DNA of 64,000 nucleotides, from positions 18,215,106 through 18,279,105 of the forward strand of contig JAUJPP010000005.1 of assembly GCA_030562195.1 (NCBI GenBank), in the 5' to 3' direction. Of the stretch, positions 10,100 to 22,369 are shown piece after piece. The stretch's first letter is position 1; the number at the start of each line of letters is the position of its first letter. Made by a program: the position numbers and the translations under genes. Below the pieces are notes generated by a model. It had not been told where the DNA came from and searched no databases. It worked only from the letters and a program-made list of their open reading frames with translations. Source of the DNA: Nipponacmea schrenckii. Taxonomy: Eukaryota; Mollusca; Gastropoda; Lottiidae.

Positions 10100-11467
10100 T
10101 CGAGATTGGCTGTTGTACGCAACTGAAAGAAACGGTTAAATTGACATCTTGAGATTGCATCACACTGATTATTGTGTTTCCCTCTCAATATGAACTGATT
10201 TTACTTGAATATTATACAACATTGTTAAACGAAAGCTCGTAAGAGATACATTACTCGCTTATATTTAGACGTTTTAGAATTCAATATGTGAACCAAGGCA
10301 GCATTATCGGTATGAAGAATTATCCTTTTATTCGAGAACTGTTTCCCCCATGTGGAAAGACAAGACAATAGGTACTAATTCTAAAAAGGAAATGTCACAG
10401 ATAAGCGCAGTCTGTGCCCAAAAATGTGGCCATTGCAAACATGCCCAAGCGTCACCTAAAACAGCACCACAACCCAATTTGGACCCGCCTGCACTGTCCG
10501 TGAATAAATTTAAATCGGAATCAGCAGACCACTCCAAATCTCTAAATCTACAAATTCCATTAAAATGTCGAGAAAAACCAACCAGCATCTTATGTCCTCA
10601 CGCAATTCGGCCGATACTCGAATGTGATGACGAGGGTTAAAAACTCCCATCATAGCGTCATAAAAACGGCGGTTGAACGCCCTTGCTGACGGAATTGCCC
10701 GTGAACAAAAATCGAGAGATCCTGTCAACACCTGTAGGTCTTTAAGGGTGGTTTTTTGTCTAGGAAGCATATCCAGTAATAAAGTTTTCAATTCGTGAAT
10801 TTTTTGTTTAGGAATTCTAACGCACATACATTTCGTATCAATTTCGAGACCTAAAAATGTAAGTTTTGTACACGGTCCTTCATTTTTTTCCTCTGCAATT
10901 GGAACACCTATATCTCTTCACTGAAAGTTGACATTAGATTCTCGCACGAATCTGAACCAGAAGTACCCGCAAATAAAAAATCATCGAGATAATGAACTAC
11001 GTTGTTGTTCCCCGACTTGAATTTTGTTAACCATTCCAAAAAGGAAGAAAATTTTTCAAAAAAGGAACAGGATATTGCACAACCCATCGGTAAGCATTTA
11101 TCCACGAAGAAATAGTCCAGTAATTTAAAGCCTAACAAATTATAATCAGTTGGATTTATGGGCATAAGCCGAAAAGCCGATCGAATGTCCATTTTTGCGA
11201 TCTCTGCGTTTTCCCCAAATTCCCGATTATGTCTATGGCCTTGTCAAAAGATGCATACGTGACCGAACATGATTCTGGATCGATGTAGTCATTGACACCG
11301 GATCCTCTTGGAAAAGATAAATGCTGAATCAACCGCCATTTATTATCCTTTTTAGGAACAAGTCCTATTGGAGAAATACGTAAATTTGAAAGAGGAGGGT
11401 ACAAAAAGGGGCCTGCTATTCGGCCCATGTTTACTTTATTAAAAACCGATATTGTTCTATTATTCAA
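10100..11467 (-). pseudogene. DIRS-type reverse transcriptase-RNase H
   Basis: Blocks in order on the minus strand: NLRISPIGLVPKKDNKWRLI (11467-11156), the catalytic MDIRSAFRLMPI and VVHYLDDFLFAG (11192-10908), the thumb region (10827-10510), and RNase H starting NLFTDSAGGSKLGCGAVLG with FLELVPIVLSF (10588-10328). HTDNAALVHI and CDAISR follow in the lower-coordinate sequence. Catalytic Asp residues of both domains are visible, but there are at least three frame changes and stop codons. The 5' end lacks a gag. Confidence 0.8.
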
Positions 11468-11469
11468 CA

Positions 11470-13279
11470 GACGAGCTTTGAAGACGTATTCTTGGCATTA
11501 CATTTATCGAACAGGAACATTAGGCACGGTCTGCTTTGAATTGTTATAAATGAATGGAAAAGCAAAACAATAAAGTAATTGCGGTGGGATTTCGTAGTCT
11601 GAAGGGTAGACATTAAGAGTGCCCCCCCCCCCCTTTGTATGCTGAAAAGCAAGTTAAAAGATCTTCTGGTTAGATACGATATAAAATTCGTTTGACTTTA
11701 GACTGTTATTTGAAGGTGTTGAGTCTATGTAATCTCATACTCTGAGATTTATTATTCCAGTGTGCTTTGCATGGAACAAGCTTTTGTGTATGTTGGTTGT
11801 GTATCGATTAAAATACACCAATATCTAATTGATTAGAAGAAAATAGACAAAAATCAGACTAAATAATACGAATATCGTCAAGAAAAATTCCGTTAAATAA
11901 AGATTTAAATAGTGAGATATTTTCTATCTCTTATAACTCGGCCAAATAAATATTCGCATAACTTGGGGTAATAGTTCCAGATGTTTGTTAATATATTATT
12001 CAAAAGAAGAAGGCATTGTAGTTTAAAGTTTGTTCCCCTCATTAATTAGAGCCAAAATAAGCTTACTGATAATTGATTAATTGGGGTTTCTAATGAATAA
12101 TCCATGTATTCTCAAGTTCAAATGATCTATGTGGACGTAGAAATGCTTGTGGAATCCATTGACTGTGATCTGCTTTGAAACGCTAAATTTAGACTCCATG
12201 TTTGTTCACGTGTCAAAATGACGTCATATGAATGAAGGTGTATAAGAATTGATTTTGTATTTTATTATTAGTGAGTCAAAACTTATTTAAATTCATTCAT
12301 GTTTTTACAATGTAATATTTAAAAGTTTTATTGTCTTTTGCTAGATATAATAAAAGGAATACAAAAATACCATTGTTGTTGTGGAAATATTAAGCAATGT
12401 ACCGAATTAACAGACTGGATGATAAAAAAAAATATCAACAACATTTGAACAACATTTGAAACTTGACGAACATACCTATGGTAGTACCCTACCGATGGAA
12501 ATCCCGTTATGAATAGCCTAATTACGAGTTAATTAGGGACTTGTGGGACCATCTGGTATTTTCCCATTAGGACACCTCTACTTTCTATTGATATAAGTAG
12601 TACCGGTCCAATTATGTTATATATATGTATATATATGAAAATAAGGGAAACCAACTTTAAACATATTGTAAGTAAAACTGAGATCTCTTTATCGGATCAA
12701 TATAAATGCCAGATTTAAAATTGAGTCTATTTTCAAATTAGTCTTGGCTTGAGCCAGTTTGAAATGGAAAATAAAAATCACTTTTCATCCGCGATAGTCG
12801 ATTTTGTTGTGGTTGAAAAATGGTCTTTCGGAAAATACAATTTAAGTTATTTGCTTTTAGAGGTGCTTTACGGGAATATAACAATATCCACTTTTATGAC
12901 ATCAGAATACCACAGTTGAGAGGCGTTTGAATGTTATTTTAAGATATCGATTTTAGTCTTGAAGTTGATTTTAAACAGATTTCTGCATTCTACCGCTGTC
13001 TAGACTGATTTGAACGGTACATGGGTTATTCGTGCAATTATATTTGTACTGTATGTTTTGTTTGTAGATCTTTCTAGCAGGGTCCAATCTAAGAGAAAAA
13101 TAGTCTTGTGATATTGTAAGTATCGTTTTCGTATTTCATATATGGTTGAGATAGAAACGTCGTAAAGTATTTAGTAATGTACTAATGTTTTTCAAATAAT
13201 TATGTCCAGACATTATTGTAGTTAATATTAAATTATAACATTCAAAAAATATTTTTAAACCTTTGTTACCTTTCAAAAC
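11470..13279. other. Long AT-rich spacer, nothing recognised
   Basis: No coding pattern, RNA gene or terminal repeat was seen. A C-run lies at about 11624-11632 and a short TATATATGTATATATAT stretch near 12620-12640. Both strands are stop-dense. Confidence 0.5.
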
Positions 13280-13865
13280 ATAGGCTTACGACAAGCCTCG
13301 CAAGCGAATACGCCCACCAGCAGCTAATTAGTTAGCAATATATGAACAGTAAAACAAACTCGATATGAGAGTTTGATGCAATATCACATTTAGCTTGTGT
13401 TTAGCTTGTCTACAGCAAACAAATTCAGTGAAAAGGGGAGTTTCATTCATATATTTTCACAAAAATACAGAATTAGCGAACAATCATTGTTCCAAGATTA
13501 CGTGTAGACTAAACTGAAGTCTTTCATATTGATCCGAATCAGAATTGTAGCCTGTAGAGTGAGCACTTACTACATGTGAACTCGAAAACGACTGCAATAT
13601 CAAAGTTTTATGCAATATCCCTGAAGAAAATTATCGGATCATCACTAAATTTAATAGTGCACATCTTTATAATGATATCAACACACACCAAACAATCAAA
13701 AGAATCCATAGAGAAGTATAGCCTGTAGAGTGAGCACGAGTTGCACTATAGGTAAAGAAGTGAATAACGGTAAGTCAGATGCGATATTTCGGTGAAAAAT
13801 TATCCGATCATCACGAAAATCAATAGGGATCATCTTCATAATGACACTGACCCACTTTTTAAAAA
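13280..13865 (+). repeat. Family R1 dispersed repeat, copy 2
   Basis: Same order as copy 1 (4031-4660). It has a GGCTT...AAGCC hairpin (13283-13297), TACGCCCACC (about 13309), and the ATATCACATTTAGCTTGTGTT and TAGCCTGTAGAGTGAGCAC phrases. It ends at CACTGACCCACT, as copy 1 does. Adjacent sequence to 13945 contains inverted scraps of the 34-bp satellite. Confidence 0.7.
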
Positions 13866-13949
13866 ATAATAATGGTCGCTTAAAAACAAATAATGGACGT
13901 TTAGTGAACAATTTTCATGAAATAGTGGACAGTTAGTGAGTAGTTCAAA

Positions 13950-14502
13950 CAACACTCATACATTCTACTAGAGAATGGATAAATACAACAAAGGATGACG
14001 TCATAGCTGTTATTTGATGGAACATATTGTAAAAAACTGTATCATAATTCTTGATATCCGGGGAAGGTATATCTCGAATTATATGGGGGTTGAACTCTTC
14101 GTCCACTCGGTTCTGTCAGAAGGTAGTATATATTCCCCCTTTCTTATTATTTTGACTATTGCTTGATAAAGACGAGAGTATCATCGTTAAATCGTCCCAT
14201 GTATTTTAATAAAGTAATTGTTATCCATTAAATTGTGTTATGGTATCCACCAATTACTGAATGGCACTTTGTTGAATTTGTTTTAAAAAGGGCTAACTTA
14301 TTAGTTTCACCTTAGTTTATCAGTTTTTGGAAAAAACACGTTGAAAATCATATTTAAACAGAATTTAAAAAGATAAACATTTAATTCACGATTGAACTCC
14401 ATACAGTGAGGTGGCTGAAATTTGCTTTCTAAAAGCATACAATGAATATGATTACAAAATTTTATGTTGAAAAAAAAAAATTATTATTTCGTTTAAGTTA
14501 CC
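13950..14502. other. AT-rich spacer, nothing recognised
   Basis: Intergenic sequence with no coding pattern. It ends where the 127-bp tandem array and the segmental duplication begin. Confidence 0.5.
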
Positions 14503-14960
14503 ACAAGTAAAGCTAGAAAGTATTTATTAAGTCAAGTCATTATATAGTTCTTATATTATAGCTGCAATTAAAACTAGGTAAGAGAAGTACAGTATGTCAA
14601 GTTATTGTTTTTATTTTACTGTATATTTAACAAGTAAAGCTAGAAAGTATTTATTAAGTCAAGTCATTATATAGTTCTTATATTATAACTGCAATTAAAA
14701 CTAGGTAAGAGAAGTACAGTATGTCAAGTCATTGTTTTTATTTTACTGTATATTTAACAAGTAAAGCTAGAAAGTATTTATTAACTCAAGTCATTATATA
14801 ATTCTTATATTATAACTGCAATTAAAACTAGGTAAGAGAAGAACAGTATGTCAAGTTATTGTTTTTATTTTACTGTATATTTAACAAGTAAAACTAGAAA
14901 GCATCTGTTAAGTCAAGTCATTATAGTTCTTATGTTATAGCTGCAATTAAAACTAACACA
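14503..14960 (+). repeat. 127-bp tandem array, 4 units (copy A)
   Basis: Unit starts (CAAGTAAAGCTAG) are at 14503, 14631, 14758 and 14885. Each unit contains TATTTATTAAGTCAAGTCAT and AGAGAAGTACAGTATGTCAAG. The same array has about five full units in copy B (48114-48697) and one at 31450-31580. Confidence 0.9.
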
Positions 14961-14983
14961 ATATATAAAAGTATATCTAAGGC

Positions 14984-16143
14984 CGTACAAAGTAAATTGT
15001 CTGTTTTACAGGCCCCGCGCGCTCCGGTAAAAACTATTTATTGACATTTTGGAATAATTAATAAATAATGCGCGCGCGTCTCCAAAATTGTGTGTAAAAT
15101 AGAGTTATTTCCCCGTTCCCGAACCATAATTATCTCCCTTGACGTTTAACGAAAAACCGGAAGTGGCTTAGAATGCGTTTTTCATCACCGATAAAAAGAT
15201 TTTCTTCTACAACTTTAAACTGAAATTGATTCTGATACAATTTAACGTTCGAAAATACAATTATTTGCTGAAGGAAGCACAATTATGAAAATTATTCACA
15301 CTTTCGTGAGGACAATCCAAACATTAGATTAATCTTAGTCTTGAAGATTTCCTTTCTGGATAATAATGGTGGAACAAATCGAGACCCGTGACAATTACAA
15401 TTAAAAGAATGCACCGGGTTTTTTTTTCTGCTATTGATTTGAAAAAGTTAATATTTATGGAAAAATGGGAACGAATACATGAAAATACGAATTTTATATG
15501 TTCGAATACGATCGATTTTCTCATTATTGGTATCACTCAACACATTCCGATTTTCTCAAGTTAAAACCGGAAGTACTCCGTTAGTACGAGTTTTCGAAAA
15601 ATCGGCATTTGTAACATAGGCCTAGATAAAAATTATTAAAATAGAAGTTCGATCTAATCAGATTGTTTTGTTCTTGTCATTCGATGTGAAGTATGACAAT
15701 TTGTTCCAAAATTTCCAATAATGATAATTATTACCATACAATGGCATTTTAAAATACAGTTTACAGACGGATAGAAATGGATTAGTACTGTAGTAGAATA
15801 ACATTGTCTTGACATAATATTATCAGCCCTGATGCACCCTAAGTGCATCATTGTCAGAGGTAGTATATATGTTGGAATGATTACGTTTATGTGAAGTTGA
15901 AAGGTAAAAAAAGTTCTGTTATTTCTATCAACTATTATCATTCAAACTCCAAAAACATCTGATAGTTGCATCTGAATGGTGATTTAAATATATTTTTTAA
16001 ATTTGTGGAAATAAATAATAAATAGTTTCGCTCGCTCCGATTTCTTCTGGTGCCAAATTTAAAAAAGCGCTAATAAATAATAAATAATAAATTCGCCCCT
16101 CGCCCCATTTTTTAAAAAAAAAAGGCAATTTACTTTGCACAGC
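14984..16143. mobile_element. Inverted-repeat DNA transposon, non-autonomous, hAT-like by TSD size (copy A)
   Basis: CTAAGGC flanks both ends (14977-14983 and 16144-16150). The ends are inverted copies beginning CGTACAAAGTAAATTG and running to ...TTTTACAGGCC, about 31 bp, best seen in copy B because copy A lost 12 bases at the right end. The site is unoccupied in copy C near 31611-31617. The 1.16-kb interior has no convincing ORF. A 7-8 bp duplication suggests a hAT-type transposase in trans, but TIR starts are not a classic hAT match. Confidence 0.75.
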
Positions 16144-16153
16144 CTAAGGCATA

Positions 16154-19100
16154 TTAAAATATAAACTTCATAAGCGATATGGTTATCAATAGTGTAAGAG
16201 ATTGGTACAAAGGTGGTGCTGAGCCAAAAACTCCACTTTCAAAGCCGGCCTCTCCTCCACAGGCTTCTGGATTTGACAGTTTAATCAATTCAAAAAACGT
16301 TTTTTTAGTTTCTGGACATTCATTGAATTTGTTTGAATCCTCAGTGCATTTTTTACTATTCTTTTGGGCCCTGAAATAGAATTGAGATACACGTACAGCT
16401 AAAGTGACATGGGTCATTATGTTATTCTCATATAAGCTTCTGTACCTTGTGTAATAATAACTAGTTCTTATGCGCCAGCAATATGAATGGGAGCCTTCGG
16501 CCTGAATTAGATTAAGCTTCCTTCCTTGTAAGTCAGTCTAAACGATAAACTGTAATCCTTTAGAATACTGCTTTAATAGAAATCGGAGAGGAGATGCAGC
16601 GATTGAAACCAGCAAGGCCAAGGGAACTCACTATTTGAATATATATATAAAGATTTGCGAAGATTGATTGAAATGAAATGAAATGAATGGAATTTTACGA
16701 CGTACTCTTCTGCACCTTATGAGCTAATGAAGATGGGCAACGACATGCAGTGAGCCATGAGGGAAATTTTGCCAGGACAGCGGCATTAGCCTACTCTTTT
16801 AACGATTTCCAACTGTCGAGTGATCTTTACGTGCACAGCCTGTAGCAAAAGAGGCCTCGCTGTATTGTCCGATCCGAACGCCTAGAAGCTTTTTCCATGT
16901 CAGTTCCTCCGACCCTGCATCACTGACAAAGGGAAACCGGACTGAACAATCCGAAAGTTCATCTCGACCTTTGCCGGGATTGAACCCTGGACCTACATGT
17001 TAGCGAGCAAGCGTGTATATAATAATGTATCATATTACTTTCCATCTACTTACCCACATGTGTAAGACTTCATTTCATCGTAAGTAGGATTTGAAGAAGG
17101 TGCTGTTAATCCCTTACCGAAACAAGGGGCTATTTCTACAATTGCGTCTAATAAACAAGTAAAGTTAAAAGCTGAAATTGAGAAGTACAAATAGAGATGG
17201 AATTACATCGAACACAACATTTCGGTGAAGAAGTATCAGATTATCACGAAAATCGATAGGGATCATCTTCATAATGACGTTGAACCACAAAAAAAAAGCC
17301 TCCATGGAGAATTGTAGTCTGTAGTGATAACGAGTTGCACAATATAATTAATAGTCAACGACTTGTCCGGCACGATATTTCAGTGTAAAATTATCAGATC
17401 ATCACGAAAATCAACATGGACCATCTTCATTATGACGTTGACCCAAAAAATAAATTAAAAAGCGAAACGGCAGACTGAGGGGCCTACAAACGGAATTACA
17501 GACGGGGTTATTATAAATGCGCCCAAAATATTTATGGGTGCATAAAAACAGGCGTTTAGCTCATTGTAATGTTCTGAAACCTAGCTTTCTAACCCTGTCT
17601 CTATTTAAATTGTCCGCTTAAAAATTTCCGAGATATTCATTATATTGACATTAATGCGGACTTATTTTCCGTTTAAAAAATTGGTCATATCAACATGGCA
17701 GCTAATTCGGTACTTCCGGTTTAAACTTTTTACATAACAGAATTCATGCTTAATTAGTTCTTATATAATGCAAAGAGAAATTTCAAATCTAATCAAATAA
17801 TTTTTTAATTGGCGTTAAAATTCATTAACAAATAACTTCAAACTGGTGTCACCAGTGACTTTTTTTGACACCAATATCAAAAATCGGATAAGCCGTTTTC
17901 TCTAAATACAAATTTGGTGAAATTGAGGTTAAACTATCTCCGAAATACCATATTACTATCTTTTGTGACATTTATGCAATTTTCGGGTAGTGGGCTGCGG
18001 AAGTGTTGCAAAAAATGTTCTAATTAACATTCATTCAGTAATAAGCCACATAGAACTAGGGCATCTCATTTGTTGCTTTAATCATTACATTTTCTGCACA
18101 GAACGCGACACCAAATCGTATTTTTTTTAAATTACAAAAGTAATACATGTACTTTTATCAAAAGAAAATAAATTAACACTACAAACACCCGTTAAAGAAA
18201 GAAGTAGGTGCACATCCAAACTAGGAAAACGTCTTTGATGTGTGACAAATATCACAAATATCATTTGTATTCGAGAATGTGAAATAGCCGTTTTAAAAAA
18301 AACGCACCATCCTCACGTAACAGCTTATGTATCACTCTATATATTATGCAATAGGTCACTTCCTCATTAGCAACGCATTTCATTTTTTATAATTATTCAT
18401 TATTGACAACTACTCATTTAAAGACATTTTATGAAAACAGAAAAACTCTCATTTCTGGTTGTGCTAATTGCCTAGAACGTACTCTGTTCTTATCAAAATA
18501 GTTATGCAAGGTTGATTATGTAACTTACAGTTGATTCGGGTACACAGATAATCTATTGTTTTCTCATTCATTTTATTTGTAGAAAATAGGGTTTTAAAGT
18601 TATCATCATAACATTTCAGACCTGCGTCATTTACACATTTTAAGAGGGAGATGAACTCGGTCTTTTTACTGAAATATAATATAAATCACAAAAATCACAA
18701 TAAAGATTAAAAATAGCGATGGCCATCGTAATACGCCCACATTTATAATGGCAGTCAATTTGTCCGGAAGGTTGACAAGAATTATCGGTAAATGAAAGAT
18801 TTTTCTTGAATTTTAATTACTCTCACAATAGATTTCATCCAAATCCATCTCGAAAATCAGCTCTCTATCGGGTCCACAAAGAATTAAAGATCAAGGGCAA
18901 TAACTCATAGTAATATTTTTCGATTGGTCTGATTTTTAATAGGGTACATCTTTGGGTGACTACAAAAGCGCACATCAAGTTTCGTCAAAATCCACCAAGA
19001 AGCCAGCTTTCTATCGTGTCCACAAAGAATTCAAGAACAAGGGATATAACTCATATTAAATATTTTTTGGATTTATCTGATTTTCAATAGGGTTCATCCT

Positions 19101-20468
19101 TGGTTTTTAACAAACACTCACACCAGGTTTCGTCAAAATCCAACAAGAAACCAGCTCTCTATCAGGTCCACAAAGAATTAAAGATCATAGAAAATATTTT
19201 TCGATTGGTCTGATTTTTAAAAGGCTTCATCATTGGGTGATTACAAAGACTCACACCAAATTTCATTATAATCCATCCAGAAAACAGCTCTCTATCGTGT
19301 ACACAAAGAATTCAAGAACGAAGGCAGACGTGTTTTTAAAAACAAGGGCAATAACTCATATTGAATATTTTTCGATTAATTTGATTTTCAATAGGGTTCA
19401 TCCTACGACAAACACTCACACCAAGTTTCATCAAAATCCATCAAGAATCCAGCTCTCTATCGTGTCCACAAACAATTCAAGAACAAGGGCAATAACTCAT
19501 AGAAATTATTTTTCGATTGGTCTGATTTTTAATAGGCTTCATCCTTGGACGTCTTTTTACGCTCACATTAATGTATGGGCGTATAAAAATGAATAGAATA
19601 TATACATATACATACTACTCAGCAACTATATAAGTAATAAACTCGGGCAACGACATTCAGTGTGCAATCTGTTATCAGATGCTTTTCCAATTTCCAATTA
19701 TATAAGGATGTTTTACATGGTCAAGGGCTTATTGTGTCATCCAAGTTGGTCTGAAATTTCGCAAGTATTAACTTAACGAAATAAGTTGAATAGTTAGACT
19801 ATTCTATTTTTAAAAGGATACTGCGTCTTAGCATGAAAGGAAAATTTTAGTTCCCAAGAATTAAATGGTCAATATGTGAATATATTCATTAGTGAACTAA
19901 CCTGGTGTCATAAAGTAATTAAATTCCTTAAAATCTAAAAAACTTGCAAATCTTCGTCCTTTTTTAAAAAAAACGCTAAATCAAGATATTTAGCTTTTTT
20001 CAATAATCAAAAGCATCTTTATGGATAATTACTTATTTATTTGTTTATATTTATGGCAGCAGGTATATTAACTGATGAATTGATTGGCCATGGTTACAAT
20101 TTTACAATGCAAATTCGTACAGAAAAATCATTGGGTACATGGAGTAAAAAACGAAAACCAGAGTTCGAATATGTGCATATTCGTTAGAACATTATGTCAT
20201 ATGAAGTGTTTTGCGTCCTTTATTTCTCGTCATCTCAAAAAATATGCGACGTTTGCTTTAGCTGTTCAGAAGTAAAAAAGATAACATTCAGTGAATCTGA
20301 GATTTGGTTTTTCTTACCTGCACATTGCTTCAGATGGATTGGAACTAAATGACATCACAGTTGCTAGCGACAGAGATTTAAAATCAGCAGTGCTGCTTAT
20401 ACAGGTGTTAATCTCGCTCAATATTTCTTGTGAACATCCATACAACTGTCCATATACACCATAAACAC
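16154..20468 (-). CDS. Small secreted six-cysteine protein, exons 2 and 3 (gene A)
   Basis: Exon 2 (20468-20318, 151 bp) is bounded by a GTTATAG acceptor and a GTAAGAA donor. It codes VYGVYGQLYGCSQEILSEIN, TCISS, then FKSLSLATVMSF and a final Cys (AMC). Exon 3 (16370-16154, 217 bp) follows CTATTTCAG, completes a split Arg codon, and codes AQKNSKKCTEDSNKFNEC, FFELIKLSNPEACGGEAGFE and a hydrophobic tail SLTLLITISLMKFIF before TAA. Exon phases match. Six cysteines suggest three disulfides. The Ser/Gly/Pro-rich stretch before the hydrophobic C-terminus resembles a GPI-anchor signal, so the product is probably secreted and membrane-tethered. The family is not recognised. The intron holds a SINE, R1-like modules and a hairpin repeat. 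Extra symmetric exons cannot be excluded. Confidence 0.6.
16665..17006 (-). mobile_element. tRNA-derived SINE-2, copy A (head deleted)
   Basis: On the minus strand the body contains the B box GGTTCAATCCC and a central GTGCACGTAAAGATC region, and ends in an (ATTTC)n tail. The tRNA-like 5' head present in copy B (50750-50767) is removed by a ~117-bp deletion. Same family as 36971-37343. Confidence 0.75.
17210..17540 (+). repeat. R1-like modules, copy A
   Basis: Two degenerate modules with ATTTCGGTGAAGAAG, ATCACGAAAATCGATAGGG and CATCTTCATAATGACG phrases. They end near TATGGGTGCATAAAA, a decayed version of the GTGGGCGTATAA right-end motif. Confidence 0.55.
18717..19590 (+). mobile_element. Hairpin-ended repeat with ~200-bp modules, copy A
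   Basis: The perfect palindrome CGATGGCCATCG (18717-18728) is followed by TACGCCCAC (18732-18740). About four modules follow, each with CAGCTCTCTATCG, AAAGAATTCAAGAACAAGGG and GGTTCATCCTTGG variants. The right end reads ATGGGCGTATAAAAATG near 19576. Copy B is at 52557-53430. Confidence 0.65.
20060..20187 (+). other. Candidate terminal exon, plus strand (copy A, shortened)
   Basis: After a TTTATGGCAG acceptor, an open frame codes GILTDELIGHGYNFTMQIRT and then KSLGTWSKKRKPEF before TAG. The copy in B (53914-54065) has the same acceptor, seven more bases after PEF, and a different C-terminus (KWKICAYSLEHYVI). No upstream exon was found, so this may be chance or a gene relic. Confidence 0.2.
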
Positions 20469-20624
20469 CTATAACAAAACGGTTGATATAAAGTTGAAGA
20501 AAATTTCGTCACATCTGTAAGCTACAAGAAATCTCAAGTTTTAATATCGATCATATGCTTATTTTGTTTTATGGTTAATATTATGGTACGGTTATTTCAA
20601 TCGATTGACAAGCTTATGCAATTT

Positions 20625-21570
20625 TTTTTGGGGGGGGGGGGGGCTCGCTAACCGAAACTGAAAAGAATAGAATATATCTGTATTGATCATAGATCTTAGA
20701 ATAGGCTGGAATCAAAATTGAATATCTAACATGAAAGTTTTGGTTACTCGGAAGTGACTTATTGTATAATGTCGACAAAATTTGTTTGGAAGCTGTAGAC
20801 CTTATTTATGGACCGATTTACCCCGGGTTTCCTTTTTAATTTTCTTCATAACAAGATTTATCGGATGGATTAAAAAATTATTGAAAACTGAAAATTTTTA
20901 TAGGCAAAAAGATTTTCATGAAAAATTTCAAAATTTTCAAACTCGTGCGCTAATTATCGGATCGATCTAAAATTTACAGGATATAGAAAGAAGGACACAA
21001 CAAATAAAAATATCTCATCAAAATTTTCAATTCACTTCCGATTTGTGCGTGGGGACTTCCGGTTTCTCAAATTACTTAAGGGGACCCTGCTCCGGTGTAA
21101 TTCACAAATGTAGACAAAAACAGTACAAATTATCTAACATAAGTAATTTGAATCACCTAAGAAAAAAAAAATATCACATGAAAGTCACGTATGCGCTGTT
21201 GCATCAGAGTTGCGCATTTTAGCAAAATTTTAAAGTCGGCTAAATTTTATCTGATTGTTATGTCTATAAAAACCTTGTTACTTTATCTAAAAATTGTTGG
21301 AAACAGAATTTTGATTTTCGAATTTATTTTTTTTTTTTTTATTCCCGTTTGAATTTTTTGTCTATTCAAAAGTCTATATTAAGTGACCTTGACCTTCATT
21401 GACATTGAAATTTTCAATGTAGAATGTCCTTGACCTCAGCTATCCATGGGTATGCTTATATTGGTTGCCAAACATTAACTTCCCGTTTTATAGGGATCTA
21501 AAAAATGACATTTATTTCATCTTTGGACGGCTGTATCACAATATCTAGCGTACGCAAAGAGTTGAATTTT
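20625..21570 (+). repeat. Non-coding module with TCAAGGTCA and CCGGAAGT-type motifs, copy A
   Basis: Contains a G-run with GCTCGCTAACCGAAACTG, GACTTCCGGTTT, a GTAATTCACAAATGTAGAC phrase, TGACCTTGACC (rc TCAAGGTCA) at about 21384, and an AACTTCCCGTTTTATAG end. Related modules follow at 54510-55390, 56070-57430, 59040-59560 and 63100-63600. Confidence 0.55.
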
Positions 21571-21617
21571 ACAAATTATCAATGCCCATTTGGTTCTCTT
21601 TTTAACGATATATGACA

Positions 21618-22004
21618 ATAATTCATAATCATATTTTTTGCAATATTGGTTTTAATTTTCGAATGAGGATCTAACTCTGTATGTTGAGATTCCCCATCAA
21701 TATGGATTTTAAAATATAAAAGGACTTGATTTTCTCTATTTAACTTTATATGACATGGATAGATTAATACAAAATTATAAATTTTTGTGGTTACCATGAT
21801 TGACAGGTGATAAAAGAGGGTAATACAACAATGATAATGAAACTGTTGATTTCAACTTTTCACACAGAGGTCATTGAGCCATACATTACAAATTAATCTC
21901 ATTATGTAATTTTTTGAAATTTGAATAAATATTATTGCAGTTTTCTAACAATATCTTTATTTCAGCTATAGACTAAACTGTTGAAAAAACAGACGATGAA
22001 AAAT
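21618..22004. other. Spacer right of copy A
   Basis: Unique AT-rich sequence after the duplication breakpoint. The phrase AACAATATCTTTATTTCAGCTATAGAC recurs near 60646, so part is dispersed repeat. No gene seen. Confidence 0.45.
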
Positions 22005-22100
22005 AAGCGATTTTTTATACGCCCACATGAAATGGGAGCCGTATATTGTCGTCACCCACATCCGTCCGTCCGTCCGTCCGTCCGTCCGTCCGTCCGTCCC
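22005..22100 (+). mobile_element. Left part of hairpin-type repeat with (TCCG)n microsatellite
   Basis: ATACGCCCACATGAAATGGG is followed by GAGCCGTATATTGTCGTCACCCACA and about nine TCCG units (22062-22100). The right-hand modules of the same element resume at 26595. The hairpin is weak on this side. Confidence 0.6.
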
Positions 22101-22369
22101 TCAATTCTTTATTCTTTATTTCTTTGAACCACTGGTTCATCAGATATATACAGAATATATACATAATACACAAATGTACAGAAAAGTATGATATACAAAG
22201 AAAGGAGAGCGAAATACAAATATGGAACAAAATATGAATATAGGTATGTTGGTATATAAGGACCAATTAAATTGAAAACAACATAGCTAGGAAAGATAAG
22301 AATATACATAATATACCAAACTGAAAAATGTTGAGATTATAAATATAATAATTATTTTAAAATTGATTT

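Larger units (their letters stand above)
8600..11470 (-). mobile_element. Decayed DIRS-like tyrosine-recombinase retrotransposon with SGNH domain
   Basis: Read on the minus strand, the order is reverse transcriptase-RNase H (11467 down to about 10100), tyrosine recombinase (about 9990 to 9263), then an SGNH hydrolase-like domain (about 9190 to 8625). No gag and no integrase or LTR is seen, and frameshifts separate the blocks. RT plus RNase H plus tyrosine recombinase is diagnostic of the DIRS order. It is a different element from the Ngaro-like one at 31820-36294, with little sequence resemblance. Confidence 0.8.
14503..21617. repeat. Segmental duplication, copy A
   Basis: About 7.1 kb matches 48060-55932 in the same orientation, with most 60-base lines differing by only a few bases. 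Shared content: 127-bp tandem array, inverted-repeat transposon, exon 3 and exon 2 of a small secreted protein gene, SINE-2 copy, R1-like modules, hairpin-headed repeat and the TCAAGGTCA module. Homology stops just after CGATATATGACAA at about 21617. Copy A has private deletions, including about 117 bp near 17007 and 12 bp in the right transposon end. Confidence 0.9.

Noticed and set aside
10350..10640. 96-residue plus-strand ORF
   Set aside because: Shadow of the DIRS-like RNase H on the minus strand.
15654..15941. 95-residue minus-strand ORF, repeated at 49407-49694
   Set aside because: It is conserved only because it lies inside the duplicated inverted-repeat transposon; no transposase motif.
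16179..16379. Plus-strand ORF repeated at 31643 and 49944
   Set aside because: It is the antisense of exon 3 of the six-cysteine gene, which has splice signals and a matching phase on the minus strand.
22015..22309. Minus-strand ORFs over the (TCCG)n tract
   Set aside because: Translations of the microsatellite (DGRT repeats) and the LINE 3' untranslated end.
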